This document shows positions 29,317 through 38,559 of a stretch of DNA of 64,000 nt, in pieces. This stretch comes from Aerococcaceae bacterium DSM 111020 (lineage in GTDB: Bacteria > Bacillota > Bacilli > Lactobacillales > Aerococcaceae): assembly GCA_015863185.1 (NCBI GenBank), contig JACBXP010000001.1, forward strand, positions 1 to 64,000. Direction: 5' to 3'. The translations under genes were made by a program, and so were the position numbers. Under the pieces are notes generated by a model. It was given only the letters and a program-made list of their open reading frames with translations. It did no database searches and was not told the origin of the DNA. The number at the start of each line of letters is the position of its first letter. Positions within the stretch are counted from its first letter, which is position 1.

Positions 29317-30777
29317 TTAGTCATTTAATGCATCAACGTCCGATTGGTCAGCAGAACCATATTTCCATGCAGAAATTTCAGCACGTTTTTCATTATCGAT
29401 ATTCCAGATGAAGCGGAATGATGCCCATGATAATAAGTATGCAATCGCAGGAATTAAGATGTTAACAACTTGTAAACCAGCGATCGTTCCTGCTGATTGT
29501 GATAAACCTTGATTGGTTAATTCTGGATTATAGCCAATCCAACCGATAATTAGAACGGCCAATGATTGTGAGAATGTTTGACCTAAACGACGGGTTAATG
29601 AGAAGGTACCGTAAATCGCACCCTCTGTACGTTTACCAGAGATATACTCATTATAGTCAATTGATTCAGAAACTAGCCCCCATTGCAATTGAATCGCCAT
29701 ATTCGCCATACCCAATCCTAATGCAGAAAGAATGAGGTACATAACTGCTGTGACTGTTCCAGTTTGTAGTAAGAAGTAGAGACCACCTAATAAAACAACC
29801 CCAACAATTAAACAAATACGAATGAGTTTATCCGTTGATCCAAATATTTTCACTAATTGTGGTGCTAATAATAAAATCACAACAGATAAAACCGTTTGGA
29901 TAGTGGAAGCATAAGACATTAAACCAAAATTATCGAACACATCCGCATACATGTATGCAGCTGTCGTACCATTTAATTGTTGCCCGAACACAAAGATAAT
30001 TGAGTGTAAGCATAATGCTAAGAAAGCTCTGTTGTTTTTAAAGACATCAATGATATCTGTAAATTTAACATTGCTTGCTTCTGGATCTTCTTCGGTTGGG
30101 TCGTCAGCCACTTGTAAGGCACGTTCTTCAGTCCAAGCATAGTGAATGAAAATAATGATACCACCTAAGATTGCCATAACAATTGCAGCTACCATATAGC
30201 CACGTGGTGTTTCACCCAGACGGCCAAGAATTTGTGGAATAGTAAACATCGAAATGAACATACCTAGTGTTGACCCCATTCCACGAGCAGAAGCAAGTGT
30301 GGTACGTTCGACGTCGTTCATCGCCATAACACCTAAAAGGGATCCCATCGCGATGTTCATCATAGTATATCCTAACTCATAAACGATTTTTAAGAAGAAT
30401 AGTAAAATAACAGTAGTCATACCACCTAGAGTAGTAGGTACACTATAAAATGCAATGAGTCCAAGAACAATTAATGGGATGGACCATAAAATCCATGGAC
30501 GGAATTTATTACGTCCACCTTCTGATTTTGCGAAGGCTTTATCCATTAATGTACCCATTAATGGGTCATTGACCATATCCCAAATATTCCAAATTAATAA
30601 AAGAATAGATAGTGTTGCATAAGGAACTTGTAAGATATTAGTAATGTACCGTGTCATGTATGAGCTAACCATGATAAGGGTAATTACTCCACCCATGTCC
30701 CCTGCACCATATCCAAGACGATGCTTGAGAGTCAGATTATTTTGTTTTTGTGATGCATTAACTGTTTGTTCAGCCAT
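29317..30777 (-). CDS. GPH-family sugar transporter (MFS), copy 1
   Basis: This is a 486-residue membrane protein with about twelve hydrophobic segments. It belongs to the glycoside-pentoside-hexuronide:cation symporters, shown by NIWDMVNDPLMGTLMDKAF near residue 65, with the acidic cation-site residues, and by YEL-YTMMNIAMGSLLGVM. The start is ATG at 30777 behind AGGAGCG; an in-frame upstream start would include that site. A near-identical paralogue lies upstream on the same strand. The substrate is unknown; glucuronides, xylosides or galactosides are usual. Confidence 0.88.
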   Translation of the reverse strand: MAEQTVNASQKQNNLTLKHRLGYGAGDMGGVITLIMVSSYMTRYITNILQVPYATLSILLLIWNIWDMVNDPLMGTLMDKAFAKSEGGRNKFRPWILWSIPLIVLGLIAFYSVPTTLGGMTTVILLFFLKIVYELGYTMMNIAMGSLLGVMAMNDVERTTLASARGMGSTLGMFISMFTIPQILGRLGETPRGYMVAAIVMAILGGIIIFIHYAWTEERALQVADDPTEEDPEASNVKFTDIIDVFKNNRAFLALCLHSIIFVFGQQLNGTTAAYMYADVFDNFGLMSYASTIQTVLSVVILLLAPQLVKIFGSTDKLIRICLIVGVVLLGGLYFLLQTGTVTAVMYLILSALGLGMANMAIQLQWGLVSESIDYNEYISGKRTEGAIYGTFSLTRRLGQTFSQSLAVLIIGWIGYNPELTNQGLSQSAGTIAGLQVVNILIPAIAYLLSWASFRFIWNIDNEKRAEISAWKYGSADQSDVDALND

Positions 30778-30844
30778 TAATATCACGCTCCTGTATTTAA
30801 TAAAATGATAAGACGTCATATCAGTATATTGAAAATCGTTCTGG

Positions 30845-30858
30845 GGTAAACGGTTTCA
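30845..30858 (-). promoter_or_regulatory. cre-like site upstream of GPH copy 1
   Basis: On the minus strand TGAAACCGTTTACC matches TGNAANCGNWNNCW except at the last base. The intergenic region 30778-31202 also carries GAAAACGATTTAC near 30949 and AACATCAGATGACT near 31004, both with counterparts upstream of copy 2; otherwise no gene was seen there. Confidence 0.5.
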
Positions 30859-31202
30859 TGATTTGTGATGAACTCCTCCCCAAGAATTCAAGACAAATCG
30901 ATGACACTGAATGATACCGGTTGTGAAACCATATACATTGTATGATGAAAACGATTTACATTATATTGCGTTTAAGGTCAAAAAGATTGCGTTTTCAGAA
31001 TTAAACATCAGATGACTGCGTTATCATTATTAATTCGTGATTTATGAAACAAATTAAATGCTGCTATAAGACTTTTTTGAATTTCTAATGATTTAGTTAT
31101 GATATTAAAACGTGTGATCGTTTGAGAAATCACATGTAGTGTTTTTGCAATTAGTTGAGGTCTAATGATATGATAAATTGTTATTTATAATGTATAAGCA
31201 AA

Positions 31203-31225
31203 AAGCCACTGTTTTACAGTGGCTT
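31203..31225 (-). terminator. Terminator of the second GPH transporter gene
   Basis: AAGCCACTG at 31203-31211 pairs with CAGTGGCTT at 31217-31225; on the minus strand it is followed by TTTTGC. It lies 26 bases past the stop. Confidence 0.75.
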
Positions 31226-31251
31226 CATAAATAGTTTTGTATTCAAAGTTT

Positions 31252-32697
31252 TTAGATCTCTGTAGTATCCGCATCACCATATTTCCAAGCAGAAATCTCG
31301 GCACGTTTCTCATTATCAATATTCCAGACAAAGCGGAATGACATCCATGATAAAGCAAAGGCAATAGCGGGGATTAAAATATTAACAATTTGTAATCCAG
31401 CAATTGTTCCATCAGCTTGCGGCAATCCTTGGTTTGTCAATTCAGGATTATAACCAATCCAACCAATAATTAGAACAGCTAATGATTGAGAAATAGTCTG
31501 TCCTAGACGACGAGTCAGTGAGAAAGTACCGTAAATTGCACCTTCCGTACGCTTACCAGAAATATATTCATTATAGTCAATGGATTCTGAAACAAGCCCC
31601 CATTGTAATTGAATGGCCATATTTGCTAAGCCCACTCCTATAGAAGATAAAATCAAGTAAATTACTCCTGTTACGGTTCCCGTTTGAAGAAGGAAATAAA
31701 GCCCACCAAGTAGGATGACTCCGAGTACTAAACAAATACGAATCAATTTATCGGTTGAACCAAATAATTTTACTAATTGTGGGGCAGTTAATAAAATTAC
31801 TACAGAAACAATCGTTTGTATGGTGGAAGCATATGACATCAATCCAAAGTCATTAAACACATCTGCATACATATAAGTCATCGTATTATTGTATAAAGTA
31901 ATTCCGAATACGAATATAATTGAGTGGAGACATAGTGCCAAGAATGCACGATTAGTTTTGAAAACATTGAGAATATCGGTAAATTTAACATTACTTGCTT
32001 CGGCTTCTTCTTCAAGATCTTCAGTTGATACTTGTAATGCACGCTCCTCTGTCCAAGCATAATGAATAAAAATACATAAACCACCCAGCACAGACATGAT
32101 AATCGCAGCAATCATATAACCTCTTGGTGTCTCGCCAAGATTGGCTAGTATCTGTGGAATAAAGAACATCGCTACGAAAGTACCGAGTGTTGATCCCATT
32201 CCACGTGCTGAGGCAAGAGTTGTCCGCTCAACATCGTTCATTGCCATGACGCCTAGAAGTGAGCCCATCGCAATATTCATCATAGTATATCCCAATTCGT
32301 AGACGATTTTCATGATGAAGAGTAAAATAACAGTAACCACACCGCCCAGAGTTGTAGGGATACTAAAGAATGCTATCAATCCAAGAACAATCAAAGGAAT
32401 AGACCTTAAAATCCAGGGGCGAAACTTATTGCGTGCACCTTTAGATTTTGCGAAGGCTTTATCCATTAAAGTACCCATCAACGGGTCATTAATCATATCC
32501 CATATATTCCAAATCATTAACTGAATAGCGAGTGTCGCATAAGGCACTTGTAAAATATTGGTGACATAGCGGGTCATATAGGAGATTACCATTGTTAAGG
32601 TGATAACTCCTCCCATATCTCCAGCTAAATAACCGATTCGGTGTTTGAGTGAAAGATTATTTTGTTTTAATGACGCATCAACTGTTTGTTCTGTCAT
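31252..32697 (-). CDS. GPH-family sugar transporter (MFS), copy 2
   Basis: This 481-residue twelve-helix symporter is colinear with copy 1 over its whole length, and most positions are identical by eye (for example YNEYISGKRTEGAIYGTFS in both). Differences cluster around the acidic middle loop (STEDLEEEAEAS against DDPTEEDPEAS) and at the C-terminus. The start is ATG at 32697 behind AGGAGCG. Each copy has its own promoter region and terminator, so they are separate transcription units from a tandem duplication. The substrate is unknown. Confidence 0.88.
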   Translation of the reverse strand: MTEQTVDASLKQNNLSLKHRIGYLAGDMGGVITLTMVISYMTRYVTNILQVPYATLAIQLMIWNIWDMINDPLMGTLMDKAFAKSKGARNKFRPWILRSIPLIVLGLIAFFSIPTTLGGVVTVILLFIMKIVYELGYTMMNIAMGSLLGVMAMNDVERTTLASARGMGSTLGTFVAMFFIPQILANLGETPRGYMIAAIIMSVLGGLCIFIHYAWTEERALQVSTEDLEEEAEASNVKFTDILNVFKTNRAFLALCLHSIIFVFGITLYNNTMTYMYADVFNDFGLMSYASTIQTIVSVVILLTAPQLVKLFGSTDKLIRICLVLGVILLGGLYFLLQTGTVTGVIYLILSSIGVGLANMAIQLQWGLVSESIDYNEYISGKRTEGAIYGTFSLTRRLGQTISQSLAVLIIGWIGYNPELTNQGLPQADGTIAGLQIVNILIPAIAFALSWMSFRFVWNIDNEKRAEISAWKYGDADTTEI

Positions 32698-33117
32698 TAA
32701 AATCACGCTCCTGTATTTTTCAAAAAGATAAGATGTCATATAATTGTTTGATAACGAGAGTCCCGGGAATTGCTCTCGAGTCGTGTCATAAAACCGTGAA
32801 AAGCTATGAAAACGTCATAACAAAGGCATAACTATTTGTGAAACTAATTACAATGTAGTGTGAAAACGGTTTAAAATACATTGAAAAAAGAGTCGAACGC
32901 ATTGCTTTGTGAGAAAAAACATCAGACGACTAAAGATTTATTTTACTTCTTATATTGATATTTTTTGATTTTTTCTTTAAAAAAGTCTGATATTAATGGA
33001 ATTTACGAAAGTTTTCAGATGACTTTAGTTGATGGTGCGACAGATTGTTGTTTTGTTCTCAATGATATTTTTTCTTTAGGAGTGAAGTTTTCTTTTAGTT
33101 AGACAAAGCATTCAAAG
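32698..33117. promoter_or_regulatory. Intergenic control region of GPH copy 2 and gnd
   Basis: The region between the divergent GPH copy 2 and gnd genes holds no gene. It contains GTGAAAACGGTTTAAAA near 32860, resembling a cre or LacI-type operator, AACATCAGACGACT near 32917 and a related TTTCAGATGACT near 33013. These echo motifs upstream of GPH copy 1. Their function is inferred only from repetition. Confidence 0.4.
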
Positions 33118-33145
33118 TTGCATCCGCAATCACGCACGTTATAAT
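33118..33145 (+). promoter_or_regulatory. Promoter of gnd
   Basis: TTGCAT at 33118-33123 and a consensus TATAAT at 33140-33145 are separated by 16 bases. The gnd start codon follows about 30 bases later behind GGAGGG. Confidence 0.7.
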
Positions 33146-33175
33146 AGAATTATTAATGATGGAGGGACTGGAATA

Positions 33176-34609
33176 ATGAAAAAAGCACAAATTGGCGTTA
33201 TTGGAATGGCAGTAATGGGAAAGAATCTGGCTTTAAATATTGAAAGTAGAGGATATCGAGTAGGGATTTTTAATCGCTCAGCATATCGAACAGAACAAGT
33301 GATGGCAGAACATACTGAAAAACAACTTGTTCCTTCTTATACTTTAGAAGAATTTGTAGAATCATTAGAGAAACCACGAAGAATCCTTATTATGATTCAA
33401 GCTGGATCTGCAACGGATGAGATGATTCAACAATTAATTCCTCTATTAGATAATGATGATGTCTTAGTGGATTGTGGCAATACTTATTATGAAGATACGA
33501 TTCGTCGATCTTTAAAATTAGAAGATACAGGGATTCATTTCGTAGGCATGGGAGTTTCTGGTGGCGAAGAAGGAGCCCTCTTAGGACCGAGTCTAATGCC
33601 AGGTGGACCGGCAGATGCGTATGCGATTTTAGAACCGATATTAAAGGAAATTGCAGCGAAAGCCCTTAGTGACGGAGCACCATGTGTAGCACATATGGGA
33701 CCAGATGGTGCCGGACATTTTGTAAAAATGGTGCATAATGGAATTGAATATGGTGATATGCAATTAATTGCAGAAGTTTATGATTTAATGCGTCGTCATT
33801 TAGCTTTGTCGGTCGAAGAGATTGCCGAACAATTCGCTAACTGGAATGAGGGTGAATTAGATAGCTATCTGATAGAAATCACAGCAGATATTTTAACGAA
33901 ATATGACCCTGAAACAGGTAAACCGATGGTCGATGTTATTTTAGATCGTGCCGGCAATAAAGGAACTGGTAAGTGGACCTCTCAATCAGCATTAGATTTA
34001 GGGATTCCCTTGTCAACAATTACCGATTCGGTGTTTGCTCGTTATATATCAGCAATGAAAGAAGAACGGTTAAAAGCGTCTGAAGTGTTGCGTGGGCCTC
34101 AAAATAGTGATGTGGATGTTTCAGACGAACTTCTTGAGAAAATTCGTCAAGCATTGTATTTCGCGAAGATTATGTCTTATGCTCAAGGATTCATGCAATA
34201 CCGTGAAGCAGGTAAAGAATTTGGTTGGGATTTGGATTTTGGTGAAATAGCGAAAGTATTTCGTGCGGGATGTATTATTCGAGCACAATTTCTTGAGAAA
34301 ATTATGGATGCTTATCAAAGTAATCCATTGCTTGAGAATATCTTGCTCGATGACTATTTCAAAGGAATTGCGGAGAATTATCAACAAGCAACCCGTGATG
34401 TTACAGCTCTTGCAATTCAAGCGGGAATTCCAGTTCCGGGGCTTTCTAGTGCATTAGCCTATTATGATAGTTACCGTACAGCTGTCTTGCCATCGAATAT
34501 CATTCAAGCGCAACGCGATTATTTCGGAGCGCATACTTATCAACGAACGGACAAAGAAGGTGTTTATCATTATTTATGGAATAATAATGAAGAGGAAAAA
34601 TGGTCATAA
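33176..34609 (+). CDS. gnd: 6-phosphogluconate dehydrogenase, decarboxylating
   Basis: This cytoplasmic enzyme (477 aa) oxidises 6-phosphogluconate to ribulose-5-phosphate and CO2 with NADP. It has the nucleotide motif [36 protein letters not shown], the catalytic segment [33 protein letters not shown] and the C-terminal [13 protein letters not shown]. The length and order of motifs are normal for the long GndA class. It stands as a single-gene transcription unit. It would receive product from the FGGY kinase at 9.5 kb if that is a gluconokinase. Confidence 0.95.
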   Translation: MKKAQIGVIGMAVMGKNLALNIESRGYRVGIFNRSAYRTEQVMAEHTEKQLVPSYTLEEFVESLEKPRRILIMIQAGSATDEMIQQLIPLLDNDDVLVDCGNTYYEDTIRRSLKLEDTGIHFVGMGVSGGEEGALLGPSLMPGGPADAYAILEPILKEIAAKALSDGAPCVAHMGPDGAGHFVKMVHNGIEYGDMQLIAEVYDLMRRHLALSVEEIAEQFANWNEGELDSYLIEITADILTKYDPETGKPMVDVILDRAGNKGTGKWTSQSALDLGIPLSTITDSVFARYISAMKEERLKASEVLRGPQNSDVDVSDELLEKIRQALYFAKIMSYAQGFMQYREAGKEFGWDLDFGEIAKVFRAGCIIRAQFLEKIMDAYQSNPLLENILLDDYFKGIAENYQQATRDVTALAIQAGIPVPGLSSALAYYDSYRTAVLPSNIIQAQRDYFGAHTYQRTDKEGVYHYLWNNNEEEKWS

Positions 34610-34643
34610 TGTAACAGAAGTATCAGAAGCTTTATAAAACACC

Positions 34644-34684
34644 AACAAGCCGGCTACCTTTATTCGGGGTAGCCGGCTTGTTTC
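34644..34684. terminator. Terminator between gnd and the creatininase-like gene
   Basis: AACAAGCCGGCTACC at 34644-34658 pairs perfectly with GGTAGCCGGCTTGTT at 34668-34682. It lies between two convergent genes and may act in both directions, though the T-tracts are short. Confidence 0.75.
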
Positions 34685-34743
34685 ATTCTTTTATCTAATA
34701 GTCACAAATTATTAAAAGCATAATATTTTAGCTGGAGTGAAGA

Positions 34744-35589
34744 TTACAGCATTTCAGTCCACGGATATTTTTGTGCTTGCGCTTCGACGAATTGATCCAC
34801 TTCCGTCATTTGTTTAACGACTTCAAGCATATCAAAGGCCTCAACCATTTGATCGATGATTTTTCTGCCATTATCAGCCATTGTTTGCTTTTGTTCATTG
34901 GATTCTAAATACATTGTAGGCATATGATCCATCGTATCGCCAAATATCATGCCTAAAGCACCACTTTGATAGGCCATGCCATTGATTTTTGAAGCGAACT
35001 GTGTCGTTGATGGTTTGCGTTCCGTCCAGAAATCATTTTCTGGAGTGGTCAGTGGAACATCATCTAATTTCCCTAGTATATCGTATGCTCCTAAAATCAT
35101 TTCTGTGAAGGGGTCTTGGCTGTTAGAGTTTTTGAAAAGATCGAATAAATTTGTTTCCCCAATTTGATGTAATGGATCGATATATAAAATGGGTACATGG
35201 TACTGGTCGAATATTTCGCGAACAACCGGACTAATATAAAGGTGAGCAGGACCATGAGTAGAAACAAAGATTTGTCTTTTGAAGCCTTGTCTTAAGAGAG
35301 ATTTGCTAATTTCGATTAAATAACTGATGGAGGCTTGGATTGGAATTTGGACAGTGCTTCGTCCTCTGATGGTTGAACCAGCATAAAAATAAGGTAAATT
35401 ATGTAGAACTAAACCATCACAAGCTTCTGCCATTTTAAGTGCCAAGCCTTCAGCCATCACTGTTTCGCTATCAATAGGGAGTCCTCCGTGGAGTTCTGTG
35501 ACGCCAACAGGTATAATGATAATATCGTTAGTTGCTAAATATTCAGTCACTTCAATGTCAGTGCATTTTGATAAAAAACGAGTGCGCAT
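34744..35589 (-). CDS. Creatininase family protein
   Basis: This 281-residue protein has the creatininase/FapB fold. The first metal motif is clear: Glu32, His34 and Asp40 in PVGVTELHGGLPIDSET. The second motif, usually NGHYEN or GNGGN, reads STHGPAHLY, so one ligand histidine is kept but the surrounding residues are unusual. Family members hydrolyse cyclic amides or act in cofactor synthesis; the substrate here cannot be told. The gene is divergent from an AraC regulator, with 39 bases between the start codons. Confidence 0.75.
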   Translation of the reverse strand: MRTRFLSKCTDIEVTEYLATNDIIIIPVGVTELHGGLPIDSETVMAEGLALKMAEACDGLVLHNLPYFYAGSTIRGRSTVQIPIQASISYLIEISKSLLRQGFKRQIFVSTHGPAHLYISPVVREIFDQYHVPILYIDPLHQIGETNLFDLFKNSNSQDPFTEMILGAYDILGKLDDVPLTTPENDFWTERKPSTTQFASKINGMAYQSGALGMIFGDTMDHMPTMYLESNEQKQTMADNGRKIIDQMVEAFDMLEVVKQMTEVDQFVEAQAQKYPWTEML

Positions 35590-35628
35590 TTAAATCATTC
35601 CTTTCAAATAATATAGTAAGGGGGCTTT

Positions 35629-36447
35629 ATGGATATTAATAATCATACAGGAAATATCTATCGTTTAACACCTGCCACGATTAAATTTATGTCAAAAAAA
35701 CATACAGATATTTTATTAATAATACCGTTACAGCATTGGAAAGTCCGCATGGATGAGAAGATTATGCCTATTCAGTTAGGTGATATTTTAAAAATTCATA
35801 AACAGAATCAGTTTTCGATGGTATTAAGTCAGGAAGAGCTTCCGCAAAATAAGACGACAGCCTATATCTTTGAATTATCATTTGAATTATTTAAAAATAA
35901 ACCATGGGGACATGTCTTTTTGACTGAGAACGAGCCGTTACTTCGAACATCGGAGCCGACGATTATCAATTTTGTCGGTCTAATCGAAAGTGCCTTGCGT
36001 GAGGGAGCAGAAAATAAACGGTATTCGCAAGAAATGATGGACCATTATATAGAAATTATTTGTATCCAACTCAGTCGTGTAAGAGATCAAGTATATTATC
36101 CCGAGTTAGCTACGAAAGTTGCCGAAGATGGTGTGTTATTTGAAGCAATCAATCATTATATTCAATCGCATTTTGAGGAGGATTTATCCAATAAAGAGTT
36201 GAGTAAGTTGTTCTATATTTCTGAAAAGAAACTCATTACATTATTTAAAGAGTTCAGTAATGTAACGCCACAAAAATTTATCACGTCAAAGCGTTTGGCT
36301 ACGGCTGAGGCTTTAATCAGAGAAGGCCAAAGTATCACTCATGCAGCTTCTCAAGTGGGATATAAAAATTATTCGACATTTTATCGTCAATTTCTGGCAG
36401 AATTTGGCATGAGTCCCGATAGATATTTTAAAGATCAATACCTTTAA
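35629..36447 (+). CDS. AraC-family transcriptional regulator
   Basis: This 272-residue protein has an N-terminal cupin-like sensor part (about 1-150) and a C-terminal pair of AraC HTH motifs (about 175-270): LSNKELSKLFYISEKKLITLF and the second helix pair around ITHAASQVGYKNYSTFYRQF, then FGMSPDRYF. The ATG follows AAGGGGG. It may control the divergent creatininase-like gene, the following dha operon, or both; the sequence does not decide. Confidence 0.88.
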   Translation: MDINNHTGNIYRLTPATIKFMSKKHTDILLIIPLQHWKVRMDEKIMPIQLGDILKIHKQNQFSMVLSQEELPQNKTTAYIFELSFELFKNKPWGHVFLTENEPLLRTSEPTIINFVGLIESALREGAENKRYSQEMMDHYIEIICIQLSRVRDQVYYPELATKVAEDGVLFEAINHYIQSHFEEDLSNKELSKLFYISEKKLITLFKEFSNVTPQKFITSKRLATAEALIREGQSITHAASQVGYKNYSTFYRQFLAEFGMSPDRYFKDQYL

Positions 36448-36514
36448 TAATACGCTACAACCCTGAGAGAATAAGATCATTATCATTTAACAATGATCGG
36501 GCAAAGAAAATGCT

Positions 36515-36543
36515 TTGAAAGCGTATGCATCCGGTGTTAAAAT
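36515..36543 (+). promoter_or_regulatory. Promoter of the dha operon with overlapping cre
   Basis: TTGAAA at 36515-36520 and TAAAAT at 36538-36543 have a 17-base spacer. TGAAAGCGTATGCA at 36516-36529 matches TGNAANCGNWNNCW at every defined position and covers the -35 and part of the spacer, so CcpA binding would block RNA polymerase. Confidence 0.7.
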
Positions 36544-36571
36544 AAATTAAGAACCAAAAAGGAGGATTATA

Positions 36572-37561
36572 ATGAAAAAAATAATCAATGATCCAGAACA
36601 TGTTGTCGATCAAATGTTGAATGGAATGGAACGTGCCTATTCGCATATTGTTGAACGAGTTCCAAATACAGATGTCATTGTACGGAAAAATCCGAAAAAT
36701 AATCGTGTCGGTTTAGTTTCAGGAGGTGGGTCAGGGCATGAACCGGCTCATGCTGGTTATGTTGGGAAGGGTATGTTATCAGCTGCAGCAAATGGCTCAG
36801 TCTTTACATCACCAACTCCTGATCAAATATTAGAAGCGATTAAACAAGCTGATGAAGGAGCAGGTGTCTTCTTAATTATCAAAAATTATTCCGGCGATGT
36901 TATGAATTTTGAAATGGCACAAGAAATGGCTGAGATGGAAGATATAGCTGTTGCTTCTGTTATAGTGGATGACGATATTGCTGTTGAAGATTCTCTTTAT
37001 ACACAAGGCAGACGCGGGGTTGCTGGAACAGTCTTAGTGCATAAAATCTTAGGATATTATGCAGAGAAAGGTGTTTCATTGGACGAGCTTAAAAACATTG
37101 CAGATCAGCTCATACCAAATATTAAAACACTAGGTATTGCTCTGACAGGAACGACGACACCAGAAGGTGGGAAAGAAAGTTTCCATTTGGAGGATGACCA
37201 AATTGAATATGGTGTTGGTATCCATGGTGAACCTGGTTATCAGACGGAATCTTTGCGACCTTCTAAAGAGATGGCCCAAGAATTAGTTGAGAAGCTTCTT
37301 TCGGAATTAGATGTTCAGACAGATGAACAACTAGCAGTTCTAGTTAATGGAATGGGCGGTACACCTTTGATGGAGTTGTATGTCTTTACCAATGATATTG
37401 CATTGTTGTTAGATGATGACGACAAAACGGTAAAGTATTGGAAAGTCGGTAATTATATGACGTCAATCGAGATGCAAGGCTTGTCTTTAACGATATTGAA
37501 ACTTCAAGATAAAGAATGGCTTCAAGCTTTAAACGCACCCGTCGAAACTATCGGTTGGTAG
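36572..37561 (+). CDS. dhaK: Dihydroxyacetone kinase subunit DhaK
   Basis: This substrate-binding subunit (329 aa) of the PTS-dependent dihydroxyacetone kinase holds the sugar covalently on His218 in YGVGIHGEPG. Other family motifs are LVSGGGSGHEPAHAGYVGKG near residue 50 and IIKNYSGDVMNF near 103. Phosphate comes from ADP bound in DhaL, recharged by DhaM. AAAGGAGG precedes the ATG, and DhaL follows after 9 bases. The product is dihydroxyacetone phosphate, a glycolytic intermediate. Confidence 0.94.
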   Translation: MKKIINDPEHVVDQMLNGMERAYSHIVERVPNTDVIVRKNPKNNRVGLVSGGGSGHEPAHAGYVGKGMLSAAANGSVFTSPTPDQILEAIKQADEGAGVFLIIKNYSGDVMNFEMAQEMAEMEDIAVASVIVDDDIAVEDSLYTQGRRGVAGTVLVHKILGYYAEKGVSLDELKNIADQLIPNIKTLGIALTGTTTPEGGKESFHLEDDQIEYGVGIHGEPGYQTESLRPSKEMAQELVEKLLSELDVQTDEQLAVLVNGMGGTPLMELYVFTNDIALLLDDDDKTVKYWKVGNYMTSIEMQGLSLTILKLQDKEWLQALNAPVETIGW

Positions 37562-37570
37562 GAGGAAATA

Positions 37571-38152
37571 ATGCAAGCAGAAAATATAATTCAATGGTTT
37601 AAACTTTACAATGATAAAATAAAAGAAAATAAATCTTATTTAACAGAATTGGATGGACCGATAGGTGATTCAGATCATGGCGCAAATATGGCACGTGGAA
37701 TGTCACACGTCATGGATGCGTTAGAGGAAGAAACAGAATCGACTCCGGCAGAATTATTGAAAACCATCGCGATGCAATTAATGTCTAAAGTAGGTGGTGC
37801 ATCAGGTGCACTGTATGGATCAGCATTCTTAGGAATGTCAAAAGCAATTACAGAAGATGATATCCAATGGGCTGAAGTAATTGATGCAGGAATTGCGATG
37901 ATAAAAAAACGTGGTAAGTCAGATTCAGGTGAAAAAACCATGCTCGATGTTTGGGTTCCAGTACAGGAAGCGTTACATGGAGGGAGTCTAACTCGTGAAG
38001 TGATAGAAGAAGCAGTGCAATCAACCGAAGCGATGAAAGCTACAAAAGGGCGAGCTTCTTATGTAGGAGAACGGTCCATTGGACATACTGATCCTGGGGC
38101 AGCGTCTTCGGGCTTACTCTTTGAAGCAGCAATTGAAGCGGAGGTGTTCTAA
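37571..38152 (+). CDS. dhaL: Dihydroxyacetone kinase subunit DhaL
   Basis: This nucleotide-binding subunit (193 aa) keeps ADP bound as a cofactor and passes phosphate from DhaM to dihydroxyacetone on DhaK. The metal-binding aspartates lie in LTELDGPIGDSDHGANMARG, and the nucleotide segment includes KVGGASGALYGSAF and SDSGEKTMLDVW; GHTDPGAASSG is near the end. It shares its last base with the dhaM start. Confidence 0.94.
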   Translation: MQAENIIQWFKLYNDKIKENKSYLTELDGPIGDSDHGANMARGMSHVMDALEEETESTPAELLKTIAMQLMSKVGGASGALYGSAFLGMSKAITEDDIQWAEVIDAGIAMIKKRGKSDSGEKTMLDVWVPVQEALHGGSLTREVIEEAVQSTEAMKATKGRASYVGERSIGHTDPGAASSGLLFEAAIEAEVF

Positions 38153-38526
38153 TGCAAAATGTCTCAATTGTGGTAGTGTCTCATGTTCCGGAAATTACAA
38201 CGGGTGTAACAAGATTATTACAAGAAGTAGCCCAAGATGTTGATATCCATCTAGTTGGTGGATTAGAAGATGGAAGCATTGGAACAAGTTTTGATCGAGT
38301 CCAAGAACAAATAGAAGCAACTCAGCATGATCATGTTTTTGCATTTTATGATCTAGGATCAGCGAAAATGAACTTGGAAATGGCAATGGATTTTTCAGGA
38401 AAAAATATTGAGCTCTTTGATGTTGCTTTCATTGAAGGTAGCTATACGGCGGCAGCCTTGCTTCAGGCAGGTGCAGAGGTTGAAGAAATACGTAGCCAAT
38501 TGTCTGCATTAAAGGTTGATAAATAA
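38152..38526 (+). CDS. dhaM: PTS-type phosphotransferase subunit DhaM
   Basis: This 124-residue EIIA-like protein receives phosphate from HPr and recharges ADP in DhaL. It is the single-domain form usual in Gram-positive bacteria. The active histidine is His11 in IVVVSHVPEITTGV, and the DhaM fold continues with GGLEDGSIGTSF and FAFYDLGSAKMNLEMA. It overlaps dhaL by one base, so the three subunits are translationally linked. Confidence 0.93.
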   Translation: MQNVSIVVVSHVPEITTGVTRLLQEVAQDVDIHLVGGLEDGSIGTSFDRVQEQIEATQHDHVFAFYDLGSAKMNLEMAMDFSGKNIELFDVAFIEGSYTAAALLQAGAEVEEIRSQLSALKVDK

Positions 38527-38559
38527 CAGGAATGTTGTGATAAAGGAGGGAATAAAAAG

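Noticed and set aside
30778-30819. A conserved N-terminal extension of the GPH transporters (also at 32698-32739)
   Set aside because: The extension contains the ribosome site AGGAGCG of the better start; its similarity in both copies follows from the duplication.
34121-34420. A 99-codon minus-strand frame inside gnd
   Set aside because: It is antisense to a complete, conserved enzyme gene and has no independent support.
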